Source: an uncultured Muribaculaceae bacterium | GTDB taxonomy: Bacteria; Bacteroidota; Bacteroidia; Bacteroidales; Muribaculaceae | Direction of reading: 5' to 3' | NCBI GenBank assembly: GCA_947632485.1 | Contig: CANRPJ010000022.1 | Coordinates: 1 to 49,559 of the forward strand | DNA length: 49,559 nucleotides | In this document: in pieces, positions 25,124 through 32,125 of the stretch | Layout: each line of letters starts with the position of its first letter | Position numbering within the stretch: the first letter of the stretch is position 1 | Notes under the pieces: model-generated | The model's input: only the letters and a program-made list of their open reading frames with translations | What the model was told of the DNA's origin: nothing | Database searches by the model: none | Program-made: the position numbers and the translations under genes

Positions 25124-25645
25124 TCATCGGTTGTGAATCGTCTCGTCTTCTCCATATATCGTGGGAGATTCCGCTGCTAAAGAGACCTCATCAATGTCAT
25201 GGGTTTGATAATGTAGGGAATTTCGAGATCCGGTTATACTTGCATATAGTCGATTGAGGACTTCTTCGCGTTTGGCTTTCGTCCGAATTTCACATTCCCA
25301 GACTCGTATCACTCTCCATCCGGCAAGTTTAAGGTCAACATTGTTAGTAAAGTCTCGCGCAATGTTCATCGCTATCTTATGTCGCCAGAAGTCAACGTTT
25401 GATTTTGGCAACCGAAAGTATTTGCAGTTTTCATGACCATGCCAGAAACACCCGTCAATGAATACGACAGTCTTATATTTCTTCAGAACAATATCGGGAG
25501 ACCCGGGCAAGTTCCGGTTGTTGACGCGATAGCGCAGACCTCGGGAGAAAAGATACTTCCGCACAATCATCTCCGGTTTCGTATCCTTTCCCTTGATAGC
25601 CGCCATGCAACGGCTACGCTGTTCCGGTGTCATCACATCCGCCAT
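25124..25645 (-). CDS. vsr: Very short patch repair (Vsr) endonuclease
   Basis: About 173 residues. Typical family stretches are MTPEQRSRCMAAIKGKDTKP at the start, LPGSPDIVLKKYKTVVFIDG with the catalytic Asp, CFWHGHENC (metal/zinc-binding) and LAGWRVIRVWECEI. Vsr nicks beside T:G mismatches made when a methylated cytosine deaminates, so it protects the genome from the mutagenic side effect of neighbouring C5-methylases. The start is taken at MADVM (25645); an ATG two codons upstream is possible. It is transcribed with the upstream membrane-protein gene, 10 bp away, and precedes the methylase operon. Confidence 0.9.
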   Translation of the reverse strand: MADVMTPEQRSRCMAAIKGKDTKPEMIVRKYLFSRGLRYRVNNRNLPGSPDIVLKKYKTVVFIDGCFWHGHENCKYFRLPKSNVDFWRHKIAMNIARDFTNNVDLKLAGWRVIRVWECEIRTKAKREEVLNRLYASITGSRNSLHYQTHDIDEVSLAAESPTIYGEDETIHNR

Positions 25646-25655
25646 AATCAAACTA

Positions 25656-26417
25656 TCAGTTTTCTAAATCTGATTTCTTGAGGTCAGATATTTGTGAGTT
25701 AATGCGACTTAAAGTCTTTGCTATCTCTTCTAATGATACTTGAACCGTCTTATGATTCGCTGTTGAATGTGGTTTTACAAGCCCCAATGCCAAATCTTCG
25801 AGATAGTCTTCAATATTGGATTGGACAACCATATTTTTACGATTTATAAATGAAGAAATAGGTATACTTGTGTGTAATTCATACTTCTCATTATATGCAA
25901 CATCAACAATAATTTCAAAATTCAAATCTTTCCAAGATTTATTCACTTCTTCGCACCATCCAATCAAGCTATTCCATGCTTTGCCTGAAGCTATAAATAC
26001 TGGGGTTGATGATGTGTTATTGTATAAATCCTTGTATTTAGGATCAATATTGTTTAGCAAATCATCACCATACACAATAGATACATTATGGGCATCAAAT
26101 TTACTCGGATTATATATTTGGAGGAAAAATGCTTGCTTATACACTATTACTCTGCAGCTTAAAAAAGGTCTATGTTCTTCTTCCCATTGACGCCTGATTT
26201 CATCTAATTGCGATTGGTTTTGTAGTAGTGTATGATATGTTATTGCAATCATAGCGAAAGATGCGATTGCGCCTATAAAGGATGCCCAAAAAGTAAGCCA
26301 TGTTTGAGCATCTCCAATTACCTTTACGATACTTGGTAGTTGAAGACTGAAATTCAATACTATTGGCATGGCGAGAATCGCCAATATGAAAATAATGTAG
26401 TATTTCTTTTTCAACAT
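25656..26417 (-). CDS. Membrane-anchored protein of unknown function
   Basis: 253 residues. Two hydrophobic segments lie near the N-terminus (about 7-29 and 41-63), then a charged helix (QLDEIRRQWEEEHRP) and a soluble domain of about 150 residues (FLSCRVIVYKQAFFLQIYNP). The two-TM plus soluble domain layout is common among small membrane proteins near defence genes, but I recognise no specific family. A well-formed promoter precedes it at 26444-26474 and Vsr follows after 10 bp, so the two form an operon. It may be a membrane effector; this is inference from position only. Confidence 0.6.
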   Translation of the reverse strand: MLKKKYYIIFILAILAMPIVLNFSLQLPSIVKVIGDAQTWLTFWASFIGAIASFAMIAITYHTLLQNQSQLDEIRRQWEEEHRPFLSCRVIVYKQAFFLQIYNPSKFDAHNVSIVYGDDLLNNIDPKYKDLYNNTSSTPVFIASGKAWNSLIGWCEEVNKSWKDLNFEIIVDVAYNEKYELHTSIPISSFINRKNMVVQSNIEDYLEDLALGLVKPHSTANHKTVQVSLEEIAKTLSRINSQISDLKKSDLEN

Positions 26418-26443
26418 AGAATGAGTTATGGCTCTAATTTCTA

Positions 26444-26474
26444 CAAATTTATACCAATTTTCTGATATGACAAA
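26444..26474 (-). promoter_or_regulatory. Bacteroidales-type promoter of the membrane protein-vsr operon
   Basis: On the minus strand, TTTG (26471-26474) and TAAATTTG (26444-26451) are 19 bp apart, the preferred spacing. The predicted transcript starts about 20 nt before the ATG at 26417. Confidence 0.7.
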
Positions 26475-26496
26475 GAAGGTGTTTCAAAAAATAAAT

Positions 26497-26700
26497 TCAG
26501 AAATCGAAGGTGGGGAGGTTGGATTTGTCGATTTTGCAGAGGCAGAGGGTGTAGGGGACGAAGCCTTTGTGTCCTTCGATTTTGATGAAGTCTTCGCCGT
26601 CCTACCAGCAATAATAGAGGGCGAGGCGGATGGCGTCTTTATCGTTGTAGGCTTCGAACTGCCATTTGCCGCAGTCGGTATAACAGGTGTATAGTGCCAT
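26497..26700 (-). pseudogene. Small 67-codon ORF with an in-frame TAG
   Basis: Reading on the minus strand from ATG 26700 gives MALYTCYTDCGKWQFEAYND, then an in-frame TAG at codon 33 (26602-26604), then a sensible continuation (GEDFIKIEGHKGFVPYTL) to TGA at 26497-26499. The same peptide style on both sides of the TAG suggests a small cysteine-rich mobile-element protein disrupted by a nonsense mutation. It lies between the coiled-coil/relaxase genes and the vsr operon. Confidence 0.55.
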
Positions 26701-26760
26701 AGTTTTATGTTATAAGTCAGAGTTATGAGGTATGAGTGAAGAGTAAGATATAGGGTGAGA

Positions 26761-27336
26761 TTACCATTTTATGCTACTTATCAGGAAAACGGCAAAAAAG
26801 GCTATCACGAGCAGGGCTACCAAGGGTAAGCAACCTTCGATCTTGATGCCCTTCAAATTTCTGAGTCCACTGAGGATGCTTCTGTAGCCTTTGCCTTGAT
26901 TCTGATTGTAGAAATTTATTGCCAAGAGACAGAACCCACGCCCAAGTTTGTCCTCAATAGATTTCAGGCGCGTTTCCAGTGATTTCTGATATGAGGTGAA
27001 GGACCCGGCTGAAAGGAACTTCTGCTCTGAGTATTTGCAGTATCCCTCAAAGTCCTTCTTTTCAACGAACCTATCTTTTAGGTTATCGATGTGTCCCTTG
27101 ATGGTGTCTCGGAACACCTCACCAATCTTGGTGAGTAGAGTCTGAACTTTTACTTCGGACTGTTCTTTCTTACATTCTTCCTGATGAGTGGTGTGATTGG
27201 ATTTCAATGCCTCGTTGACACTTGTTTTCAGCGATTCAAGATCTCTTTTAAGATCAGCAACGGAGGTTTTCAGCGATGTGATTTCTGCCTGCTGAGAAGC
27301 TATAATTTTTTGATAGTATTCGTCTTTGGATGCCAT
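26761..27336 (-). CDS. Coiled-coil protein with C-terminal membrane anchor, relaxase-linked
   Basis: About 191 residues from MASKDEYY. The first 50 residues are a strong coiled coil (QAEITSLKTSVADLKRDLES). The middle is charged and helical, and the last 20 residues form a single hydrophobic segment (LVALLVIAFFAVFLISS). A tail-anchored coiled-coil protein directly after a relaxase is common in Bacteroidetes mobilisable elements. It could tether the relaxosome to the membrane or a helper coupling protein, but no function is established here. It begins 6 bp after the relaxase stop. Confidence 0.65.
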   Translation of the reverse strand: MASKDEYYQKIIASQQAEITSLKTSVADLKRDLESLKTSVNEALKSNHTTHQEECKKEQSEVKVQTLLTKIGEVFRDTIKGHIDNLKDRFVEKKDFEGYCKYSEQKFLSAGSFTSYQKSLETRLKSIEDKLGRGFCLLAINFYNQNQGKGYRSILSGLRNLKGIKIEGCLPLVALLVIAFFAVFLISSIKW

Positions 27337-27341
27337 AAGTA

Positions 27342-28340
27342 TCACATTTTGAATTTATACGATGTGGTTTCTTCCTCAATACGGTCATCGATGCGTTCCC
27401 AGTTGCGTCCTCGCCGCCCGACTTCATATTCACGGTTATCTCCACACCCGGTTGGCACTTTAGGAAGATTGGTGAGTATCTCGATATAACGGACTACCGG
27501 GATATAGGTGATATTGTGCTGCTTAACGACTCCCGGCTGATTGGCGATGGATTGGGTAGCGTCAATGCTGCCGAACTTCTTGCAAAGATTCCCATATGTG
27601 AACTGGTTGTGCAATCCCAGCTTAGAACCTGATATACGGAATCCGTTGTGGTCGTAAGCCACGCCTTGGATGCGTCCGGTGTTGCTGTCGGTGCAGAATG
27701 AGAGAGTTATGCCGTCCTGCGCAAGCAACTGTACTAAAGTATTCCAGTCATTGGACTGCGATAATCGGTTAAGCACCAATTTTCGGATAAGCAGTTTTTC
27801 GGCATCATATCTCCGCAAGCGGTCAGGGTTGATTTTCCGGGACTGGCTATTGCCGAAGGTTAGACCATGACGCTGTTTGATCCGGCGGCAAGCTGCCTCG
27901 TTGCGTCGGCGCTCGTGACTGTCTGAGATAACAGAACCGTCATTGGCAATGCGGTTGAAAACGAGATGGCAATGAGGGTGCTTCTTATCAAAATGCTGGG
28001 CGATCACGTATTGCGTGTTCGCCGGGTTGATGCCCATTTCCTGCAACCATTCCTCGGCAAGGTGAGCCATGAAGCGGTCGCCGTCCTCGTTGTCGGGGAA
28101 CCGTGCGGCATCTTCCGGTGAAAATGCAATGGAAACGTGTTTGACCGGTTTGGTGAGATTATGCAACTTACCGTTGGCATCAGGTATGCGGAGCTGAGCC
28201 TGAAAACTGTCGGAGATTGTGGAGTTGTCAACAAGCAGAACTCCGTTTGAGCCGATTATTCTTGCCGACTTCTCCTTGACATTGTTCGCATAGTTGACTA
28301 TGCCGGAGAAATCGGTGCGGGTGGTTATCTTGGCTATCAT
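27342..28340 (-). CDS. MobA-family relaxase of island 2
   Basis: 332 residues. The three-histidine motif reads QHFDKKHPHCHLVFNRI (His116, His123, His125), with KHVSIAFSPEDAARF (about 67-81) as the preceding conserved strand. Tyr17 in SGIVNYANN is the candidate nicking tyrosine. It differs from the relaxase at 4845-6056, showing that two separate mobilisation modules sit side by side. The gene is preceded by the 8-bp-phased array, a likely transfer-origin neighbourhood. All motifs are intact, so it may still work despite the loss of the island's right end. Confidence 0.88.
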   Translation of the reverse strand: MIAKITTRTDFSGIVNYANNVKEKSARIIGSNGVLLVDNSTISDSFQAQLRIPDANGKLHNLTKPVKHVSIAFSPEDAARFPDNEDGDRFMAHLAEEWLQEMGINPANTQYVIAQHFDKKHPHCHLVFNRIANDGSVISDSHERRRNEAACRRIKQRHGLTFGNSQSRKINPDRLRRYDAEKLLIRKLVLNRLSQSNDWNTLVQLLAQDGITLSFCTDSNTGRIQGVAYDHNGFRISGSKLGLHNQFTYGNLCKKFGSIDATQSIANQPGVVKQHNITYIPVVRYIEILTNLPKVPTGCGDNREYEVGRRGRNWERIDDRIEEETTSYKFKM

Positions 28341-28367
28341 AGTGATTTATGTATTGAGTAAATAAAG

Positions 28368-28613
28368 TTTTGAGGTAATAGCATACTGAGATTTTGAGGT
28401 TAAGATGTTTTGGTGCATTGAGCTATTGGTTCGTTGGGTCATTGATGCAATGAACTTCGGCGCGTGGTGTCTTGGTACTTTGAGGTCTTGATGCAATGGC
28501 GCAATGTTACTTCGGTATATTGGTGCATTGGTTCATTAGACCAAAGCATTAAGGTTGCAATAACCTAATGACCTAATAACCCAGCACCCTTGAACTCAGA
28601 ACCCAAGAACCTC
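28368..28613. repeat. Degenerate octamer array (8-bp period)
   Basis: From 28368 the sequence can be cut almost without break into 8-bp words with shared letters. TTTTGAGG occurs at 28368 and 28392; TTGGTGCA at 28410 and 28520; TTGATGCA at 28442 and 28488. Near relatives fill the slots between (TTGGTTCG, TTGGGTCA, TTGGTTCA). The right third changes to the opposite-strand style (TAATGACC 28566, TAATAACC 28574, AGAACCTC 28606). The phase slips by only 2 bp at about 28408, 28470 and 28564. An 8-bp period cannot code for protein. It fills the gap between relaxase and mobC genes. Confidence 0.75.
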
Positions 28614-28620
28614 GGTTCAT

Positions 28621-28965
28621 CTATCTCACTTTCTTAACTATTCCGACTATAAAGGCTACGATTTTCCGAATCTCGCTCTCGACGTCAGCGCCGAGGTGCA
28701 TGGCTCTCGTAATCTGATTCAGATTGTTCCCGATATTCCGCAGCTCATTTACTGCGGTTCGTTCTCCCGGAGTTAGCAGAGCCGTGGTTTCCTGATTCAT
28801 CGCTGCGCGATAGACATATTCGGCACGAGTCAGTCCGCACTCGCTGGCGCAGGAATTGAGATAAATCATATCGACCGAACTGAACGTAACCTTGACGGAG
28901 CAGGTCTTCTTCTTGTATTCGGGAAGCGTCGGTCTGCCTCCCTTTCTTTTGGTGGAATCTTCCAT
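28621..28965 (-). CDS. MobC-family relaxosome accessory protein of island 2
   Basis: About 114 residues from MEDSTKRKGGRPTLPEYKKK. The basic GRP start, the ribbon-helix-helix-like VKVTFSSVDMIYLN and CGLTRAEYVYRAAM, and the C-terminal NELRNIGNNLNQITRAMHLG are characteristic of MobC/BmgB. I prefer this start over one at 29004 because the extra residues (LRRLRQLKTTND) match no family start. It would bind the transfer origin and assist the relaxase encoded 280 bp downstream. Periodic arrays flank it on both sides. Confidence 0.78.
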   Translation of the reverse strand: MEDSTKRKGGRPTLPEYKKKTCSVKVTFSSVDMIYLNSCASECGLTRAEYVYRAAMNQETTALLTPGERTAVNELRNIGNNLNQITRAMHLGADVESEIRKIVAFIVGIVKKVR

Positions 28966-29125
28966 ATCATTAGTGGTTTTAAGCTGCCGGAGGCGGCGTA
29001 GCAAGACGTTTTGAGGTACTCAAAACACAACCTTGCCACTCAATCTTCACCGCCAGTTTCACGGCAGACAATTTTTCTAGCCCGATTCGACATTTACGAC
29101 TGTATTCAGTGGTTTTCAAGCTTGT

Positions 29126-29438
29126 GTTCAAGTAACCGATATTCCCAGTTTCATAATCCCCGGTTTCTGGAACCTCAGTTAACGAGATTAAATAGCCGAG
29201 ATTTATCTATCCGATGTTCATAAGCAATTAGCGTCACTGTTCAATAGCCCCAGAATCTAAGTTCAGATAACCGTTATTCCAAGTCTCATTATCCCGAGTC
29301 ACAGAAACCTCGGTTACCGGGTTGGGATAACCAAAGTTAGTGTAACTGATGTTTGAGTAATCATATAAATGATGTATCAAAACATTGGGGTATTTAGGTA
29401 TTGCGGCATTTCAGCATCTGAGTTCAACAAACCGAGTT
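29126..29438. repeat. Degenerate array of about 7-8 bp words (TAACCGA / GTTTCA style)
   Basis: Words of the TAACCGA family recur at 29133, 29192 (TAGCCGA), 29208 (TATCCGA), 29268 (TAACCGT), 29290 (TATCCCGA), 29327 and 29343. They alternate with GTTTCA/GTTCAA/GATT words of 6-8 bp. Past 29380 an 8-bp style returns (GTATTTAG, GTATTGCG, GCATTTCA, GCATCTGA). The region lies between mobC and the DnaC-like gene and has no plausible ORF on either strand. It is looser than the octamer array at 28368-28613, so the exact unit is uncertain. Confidence 0.6.
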
Positions 29439-30125
29439 TCAGAGATTGCTGAATGTTCGGTACGAGTCGTTCTCGAACTGGATTTTTACCATCATCTCAT
29501 TGAAGCGGTCACCGATGCGGACGCCATACTTCGGGCGGATCTCTTTCGGCATGAGGTTGGTGGTGACAATCGTGAAGAGCTGTTTGTCATATCGGCGGGT
29601 GAGCAGGTCAACCATCGGCGCCATTATGTTACCGTAGTCCTGAATTTCCATAGGCTCTGTTCCGAGGTCGTCAATCGCAAGCATCGGTAGGCGCCCCAGT
29701 TCTTCCCACTCCTGGTAATCAGTTTTGCAGAGATACGTGATGGTTCGTGCATCAATAATCCGGATTTTCCAGTAATACCGGTTGTCCTCGCTCCGGAGAT
29801 TGAGTTGGTTGAGCAGCTGTTGGAAGGCTTTCACGAAGGTGCTTTTACCGTTGCCTACGTTTCCGCAGAGCAGCAGACCGAACTTCGAGCTGTCGCCGGT
29901 GAGCCAGTCGGCTATGGTATCGGCGTAGGATTTCACGGCATCGTTAAGCTCGAACTTGCGGGCGCGGTATTCCACCTCACCTTTTACAGCTGCAAGCAAA
30001 AGGTTATACGCCAGTTCCTTTGACATCGGGAGCTTAAAACGCTCCGTCATAGTCCCCCGGCTCAGTAGCCGAGACATCAGAGCCTCTACGTTTATCTGGC
30101 TCCCGTTGTTGTTGATTAATTCCAT
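29439..30125 (-). CDS. DnaC/IstB-like helicase-loader ATPase
   Basis: 228 residues. An AAA+ core with Walker A GNVGNGKSTFVKAF (about 88-101), Walker B MLAIDDLGTE (about 148-157) and sensor VTTNLMPKEI (about 187-196) places it with DnaC-type loaders. GVRIGDRFNEM near the end is the usual arginine-finger region. It would load a host or island helicase at the replication origin. It overlaps the upstream replication gene by 92 bp if Met1 is used; starts at 30077 or 30050 are also possible. The pair of loader and DUF7833 protein is standard in Bacteroidales elements. Confidence 0.8.
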   Translation of the reverse strand: MELINNNGSQINVEALMSRLLSRGTMTERFKLPMSKELAYNLLLAAVKGEVEYRARKFELNDAVKSYADTIADWLTGDSSKFGLLLCGNVGNGKSTFVKAFQQLLNQLNLRSEDNRYYWKIRIIDARTITYLCKTDYQEWEELGRLPMLAIDDLGTEPMEIQDYGNIMAPMVDLLTRRYDKQLFTIVTTNLMPKEIRPKYGVRIGDRFNEMMVKIQFENDSYRTFSNL

Positions 30126-30825
30126 AATTGTTGATATTTGTTTGATTGGTTTGTTTCTTAATCCAGTTGACGAAATGTGTGCGGCACTCTTTTTCTTCCC
30201 TCCGGTCTCTGCCGGAGCATTTTTGTTGACGGAAGAAATAAGAGATCTGCTGCTTTAGGCTATCTGCACTGATTTGAGTGTCGGTTGACAGCAGGGAAAT
30301 GAGGTCGGCTTGCCATGCGGTATCTGATAGGAAGAGTTTTTCAAGCTCATCAAGACTCAAAAATTTTTCTTTCTCCGCATTATATATAGAAGGTAATTTA
30401 TTTTTAATCTTTTTATCTTTATTCTTATATATGTTCAAGCCGTCCGTCAAGCCATCCCCCAAATTATCTGCCAAACAATCCTCCAAGTCATTGCCCGAAC
30501 AATCCCCCAAACGAACCGCCCAATTCTTAAGGTCGGTAATTATGGAGTAGTTGGGAGCAACTTTATTTCCGTGTCCCTTTGTATAGGTGATTAATCCTCG
30601 TTTATAAAGGACATTCCGGGAATTGAGGACGGTCTGCTCAGACACCATAAGCGCATGACTTATCAGGGAAGTCGGGCAACGTATCGGCATTTTCCAATGC
30701 CGGCTGTTGGCACGGTCGAGAAGGAAAAAGAACAGAGCGGTCGCTGACGCCGGGAACGGCTCGTAGTCGTTCTCTTTCCAGAAGCTGTGCATGAGTTCAA
30801 AGAGATTAACGCCTGTTGCCATCAC
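30034..30825 (-). CDS. DUF7833/winged-helix replication protein
   Basis: 263 residues. The N-terminal winged helix (FPASATALFFFLLDRANSRH, ISHALMVSEQTVLNSRNVLY, KRGLITYTKGHGNK; 22-90) resembles plasmid and phage replication initiators. A linker (about 103-130) is made of seven tetrapeptides of the xLxD kind. The C-terminal 160-235 part fits DUF7833 (ADSLKQQISYFFRQQ, THFVNWIKKQ). It likely recognises the origin and recruits the DnaC-like loader encoded next. The linker DNA is a perfect 12-bp-phased array that could itself be the origin. It overlaps the HTH gene by 4 bp. Confidence 0.75.
   Translation of the reverse strand: MMATGVNLFELMHSFWKENDYEPFPASATALFFFLLDRANSRHWKMPIRCPTSLISHALMVSEQTVLNSRNVLYKRGLITYTKGHGNKVAPNYSIITDLKNWAVRLGDCSGNDLEDCLADNLGDGLTDGLNIYKNKDKKIKNKLPSIYNAEKEKFLSLDELEKLFLSDTAWQADLISLLSTDTQISADSLKQQISYFFRQQKCSGRDRREEKECRTHFVNWIKKQTNQTNINNYGINQQQREPDKRRGSDVSATEPGDYDGAF
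30436..30519 (-). repeat. Seven 12-bp iteron-like units inside the replication gene
   Basis: Plus-strand units start at 30436, 30448, 30460, 30472, 30484, 30496 and 30508 and share CAA...TC.CC (for example CAAGCCGTCCGT, CAAGCCATCCCC, CAAACAATCCTC). Because 12 bp is four codons, they encode a tetrapeptide run on the minus strand. Lambda O protein is the classic case of iterons inside an initiator gene, which suggests an origin here. Confidence 0.75.
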
Positions 30826-31151
30826 TTCCGGGATTTGATGTAGTGGGAGCGCATGAAGTCTTCGAGGTCAGCACGACAGACGTAAATTTTGCGCCCGATC
30901 TGGGAGAATGGGATTACACGTTGGTCACGGTAGTTCTGCCACGTCTTCGGCGAAATGCCGAGCATCTTTCGGGCGGCGTCCGATTCAATCCATTCCGAAT
31001 TACGATCGTCGGCATTGCGGTTGGTGACGAGTTCGGCCAGGCGGTTGAGCTTCTCATGGAGGTTCAGCCATTCCTCCTGTGGTATGACCACCATTGTCGC
31101 GGCAGTCGGCTGAGAGTTATTCAAAGAAGAGTTCTTAAACATAAATTGCAC
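30822..31151 (-). CDS. HTH_17 (excisionase-like) DNA-binding protein
   Basis: 109 residues. The C-terminal half (WIESDAARKMLGISPKTWQN, FSQIGRKIYVCRADLEDFMR) is the MerR/excisionase-type winged HTH found at the head of Bacteroidales element replication operons. It corresponds in position to the HTH gene at 1499 in island 1. The start could be Met4 or a later Met20; none is clearly favoured. Its stop overlaps the DUF7833 gene by 4 bp. A TAACTTTG -7 box lies 38 bp upstream. Confidence 0.75.
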   Translation of the reverse strand: MQFMFKNSSLNNSQPTAATMVVIPQEEWLNLHEKLNRLAELVTNRNADDRNSEWIESDAARKMLGISPKTWQNYRDQRVIPFSQIGRKIYVCRADLEDFMRSHYIKSRK

Positions 31152-31188
31152 CGCACCCCTGAGCTTGGTTCTCTTCAGGAATGCGATG

Positions 31189-31196
31189 CAAAGTTA
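31189..31196 (-). promoter_or_regulatory. -7 box of the island 2 replication operon
   Basis: TAACTTTG on the minus strand fits TAnnTTTG, 38 bp before the HTH gene. No clear -33 TTTG is present. The HTH, DUF7833 and DnaC-like genes follow with overlaps, so one transcript is likely. Confidence 0.5.
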
Positions 31197-31330
31197 ATAG
31201 GGCGTATTCGCGCTTTTGGCTTTTGAAAAATGCTTTAATTTTCAGCGATTTTCGCTTGCGGTTTTTGCTTGCGATTATCTCTTGCGTAAAAAAACTTGAG
31301 ATTTACACTCAATTTAGACGCAACTGGTTT

Positions 31331-32116
31331 TCAGCACTTTGTTCTTTTATTAGCCCAACTTTGATAGCTTTTGATTTTGTTTCTCACGTATTCTGACAGT
31401 GTTTTCCTTAACACTCCGCTGGTCGGATCGGAGTCAAGTAAGAGTAAATCCTGCTTGTCTGCAAAACCAAGAGCACAAAGGATACGGTAAATGAAGATAG
31501 ACTTATCCGTCAGTGTAGTGTCTTCCTCCCATTCAATATTTTTCATAAGATTGAAGGCATAATATCCTTCCAGATGGTCTTGGTCTGTGCCGTCCTGTGG
31601 GGTTGACATCTCTTTCAGGCGTTTTCTGGTAGCGATGGTGTCCGTCCACCAGCTACCCATATCGACCTCCCAATATTTGAAGCGTTTGTCGATCACATCC
31701 ATCACTCCGCTTGCAAGCCAACTGACACAATCGCCATTCAGTTCCGTCTTTGATGTCAAGGCTCGAATAGCCAAGGATGGGTTCCGCTCATTCCATGCCA
31801 TGTCGAAAAGGTCGAGAAGTGGGAAAATGACAGTGTAATCCATATTCGCTTTCAAATCCGGCGAATCAATGTGCTTGAAAATATCGTAATGTTCCCAAAG
31901 CAATTTATCAAGTTCATCAGACAATTTGTTGCCTTGCAAATGTTCCGGGTAGCCCAAGATAAATTTAGCTTTCTTTAAATCAAACTCCGGACTTAACACA
32001 TCAGCTTGATTGTGAAAGCGGCTCTCATCAAGCGTAATTATCTTTGGCTCACCATTCAGCTTACTAGGAAAATGGTGTAGGAATATTTCGTTTATATGAT
32101 CTATAGTGCCAGACAT
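31331..32116 (-). CDS. Hypothetical protein, operon partner of the HD protein
   Basis: 261 residues, acidic and rich in Trp, Asp and Leu. It has no signal peptide or membrane segment and no motif I recognise. Stretches such as DYTVIFPLLDLFDMAWNERN and WLASGVMDVIDKRFKYWEVD suggest an all-helical soluble protein. It starts 9 bp after the HD-domain gene on the same strand, so the two probably act together. It could be an immunity, regulatory or effector subunit of the AlbA_2/HD cluster. Confidence 0.65.
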   Translation of the reverse strand: MSGTIDHINEIFLHHFPSKLNGEPKIITLDESRFHNQADVLSPEFDLKKAKFILGYPEHLQGNKLSDELDKLLWEHYDIFKHIDSPDLKANMDYTVIFPLLDLFDMAWNERNPSLAIRALTSKTELNGDCVSWLASGVMDVIDKRFKYWEVDMGSWWTDTIATRKRLKEMSTPQDGTDQDHLEGYYAFNLMKNIEWEEDTTLTDKSIFIYRILCALGFADKQDLLLLDSDPTSGVLRKTLSEYVRNKIKSYQSWANKRTKC

Positions 32117-32125
32117 TTTATGATA

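Noticed and set aside
26428..26694. Plus-strand ORF of 88 residues rich in Glu, Val and Phe
   Set aside because: It is the complement of the small minus-strand gene with the TAG; the minus strand has the more natural peptide and mobile-element context.
28368..29438. CRISPR array
   Set aside because: Repeat units are only 7-12 bp, degenerate and without unique spacers, and there are no cas genes in the window.
29439..30125. IstB of a second IS21 element
   Set aside because: It has the DnaC/IstB ATPase fold, but there is no istA or terminal repeat beside it and it pairs with a replication initiator gene.
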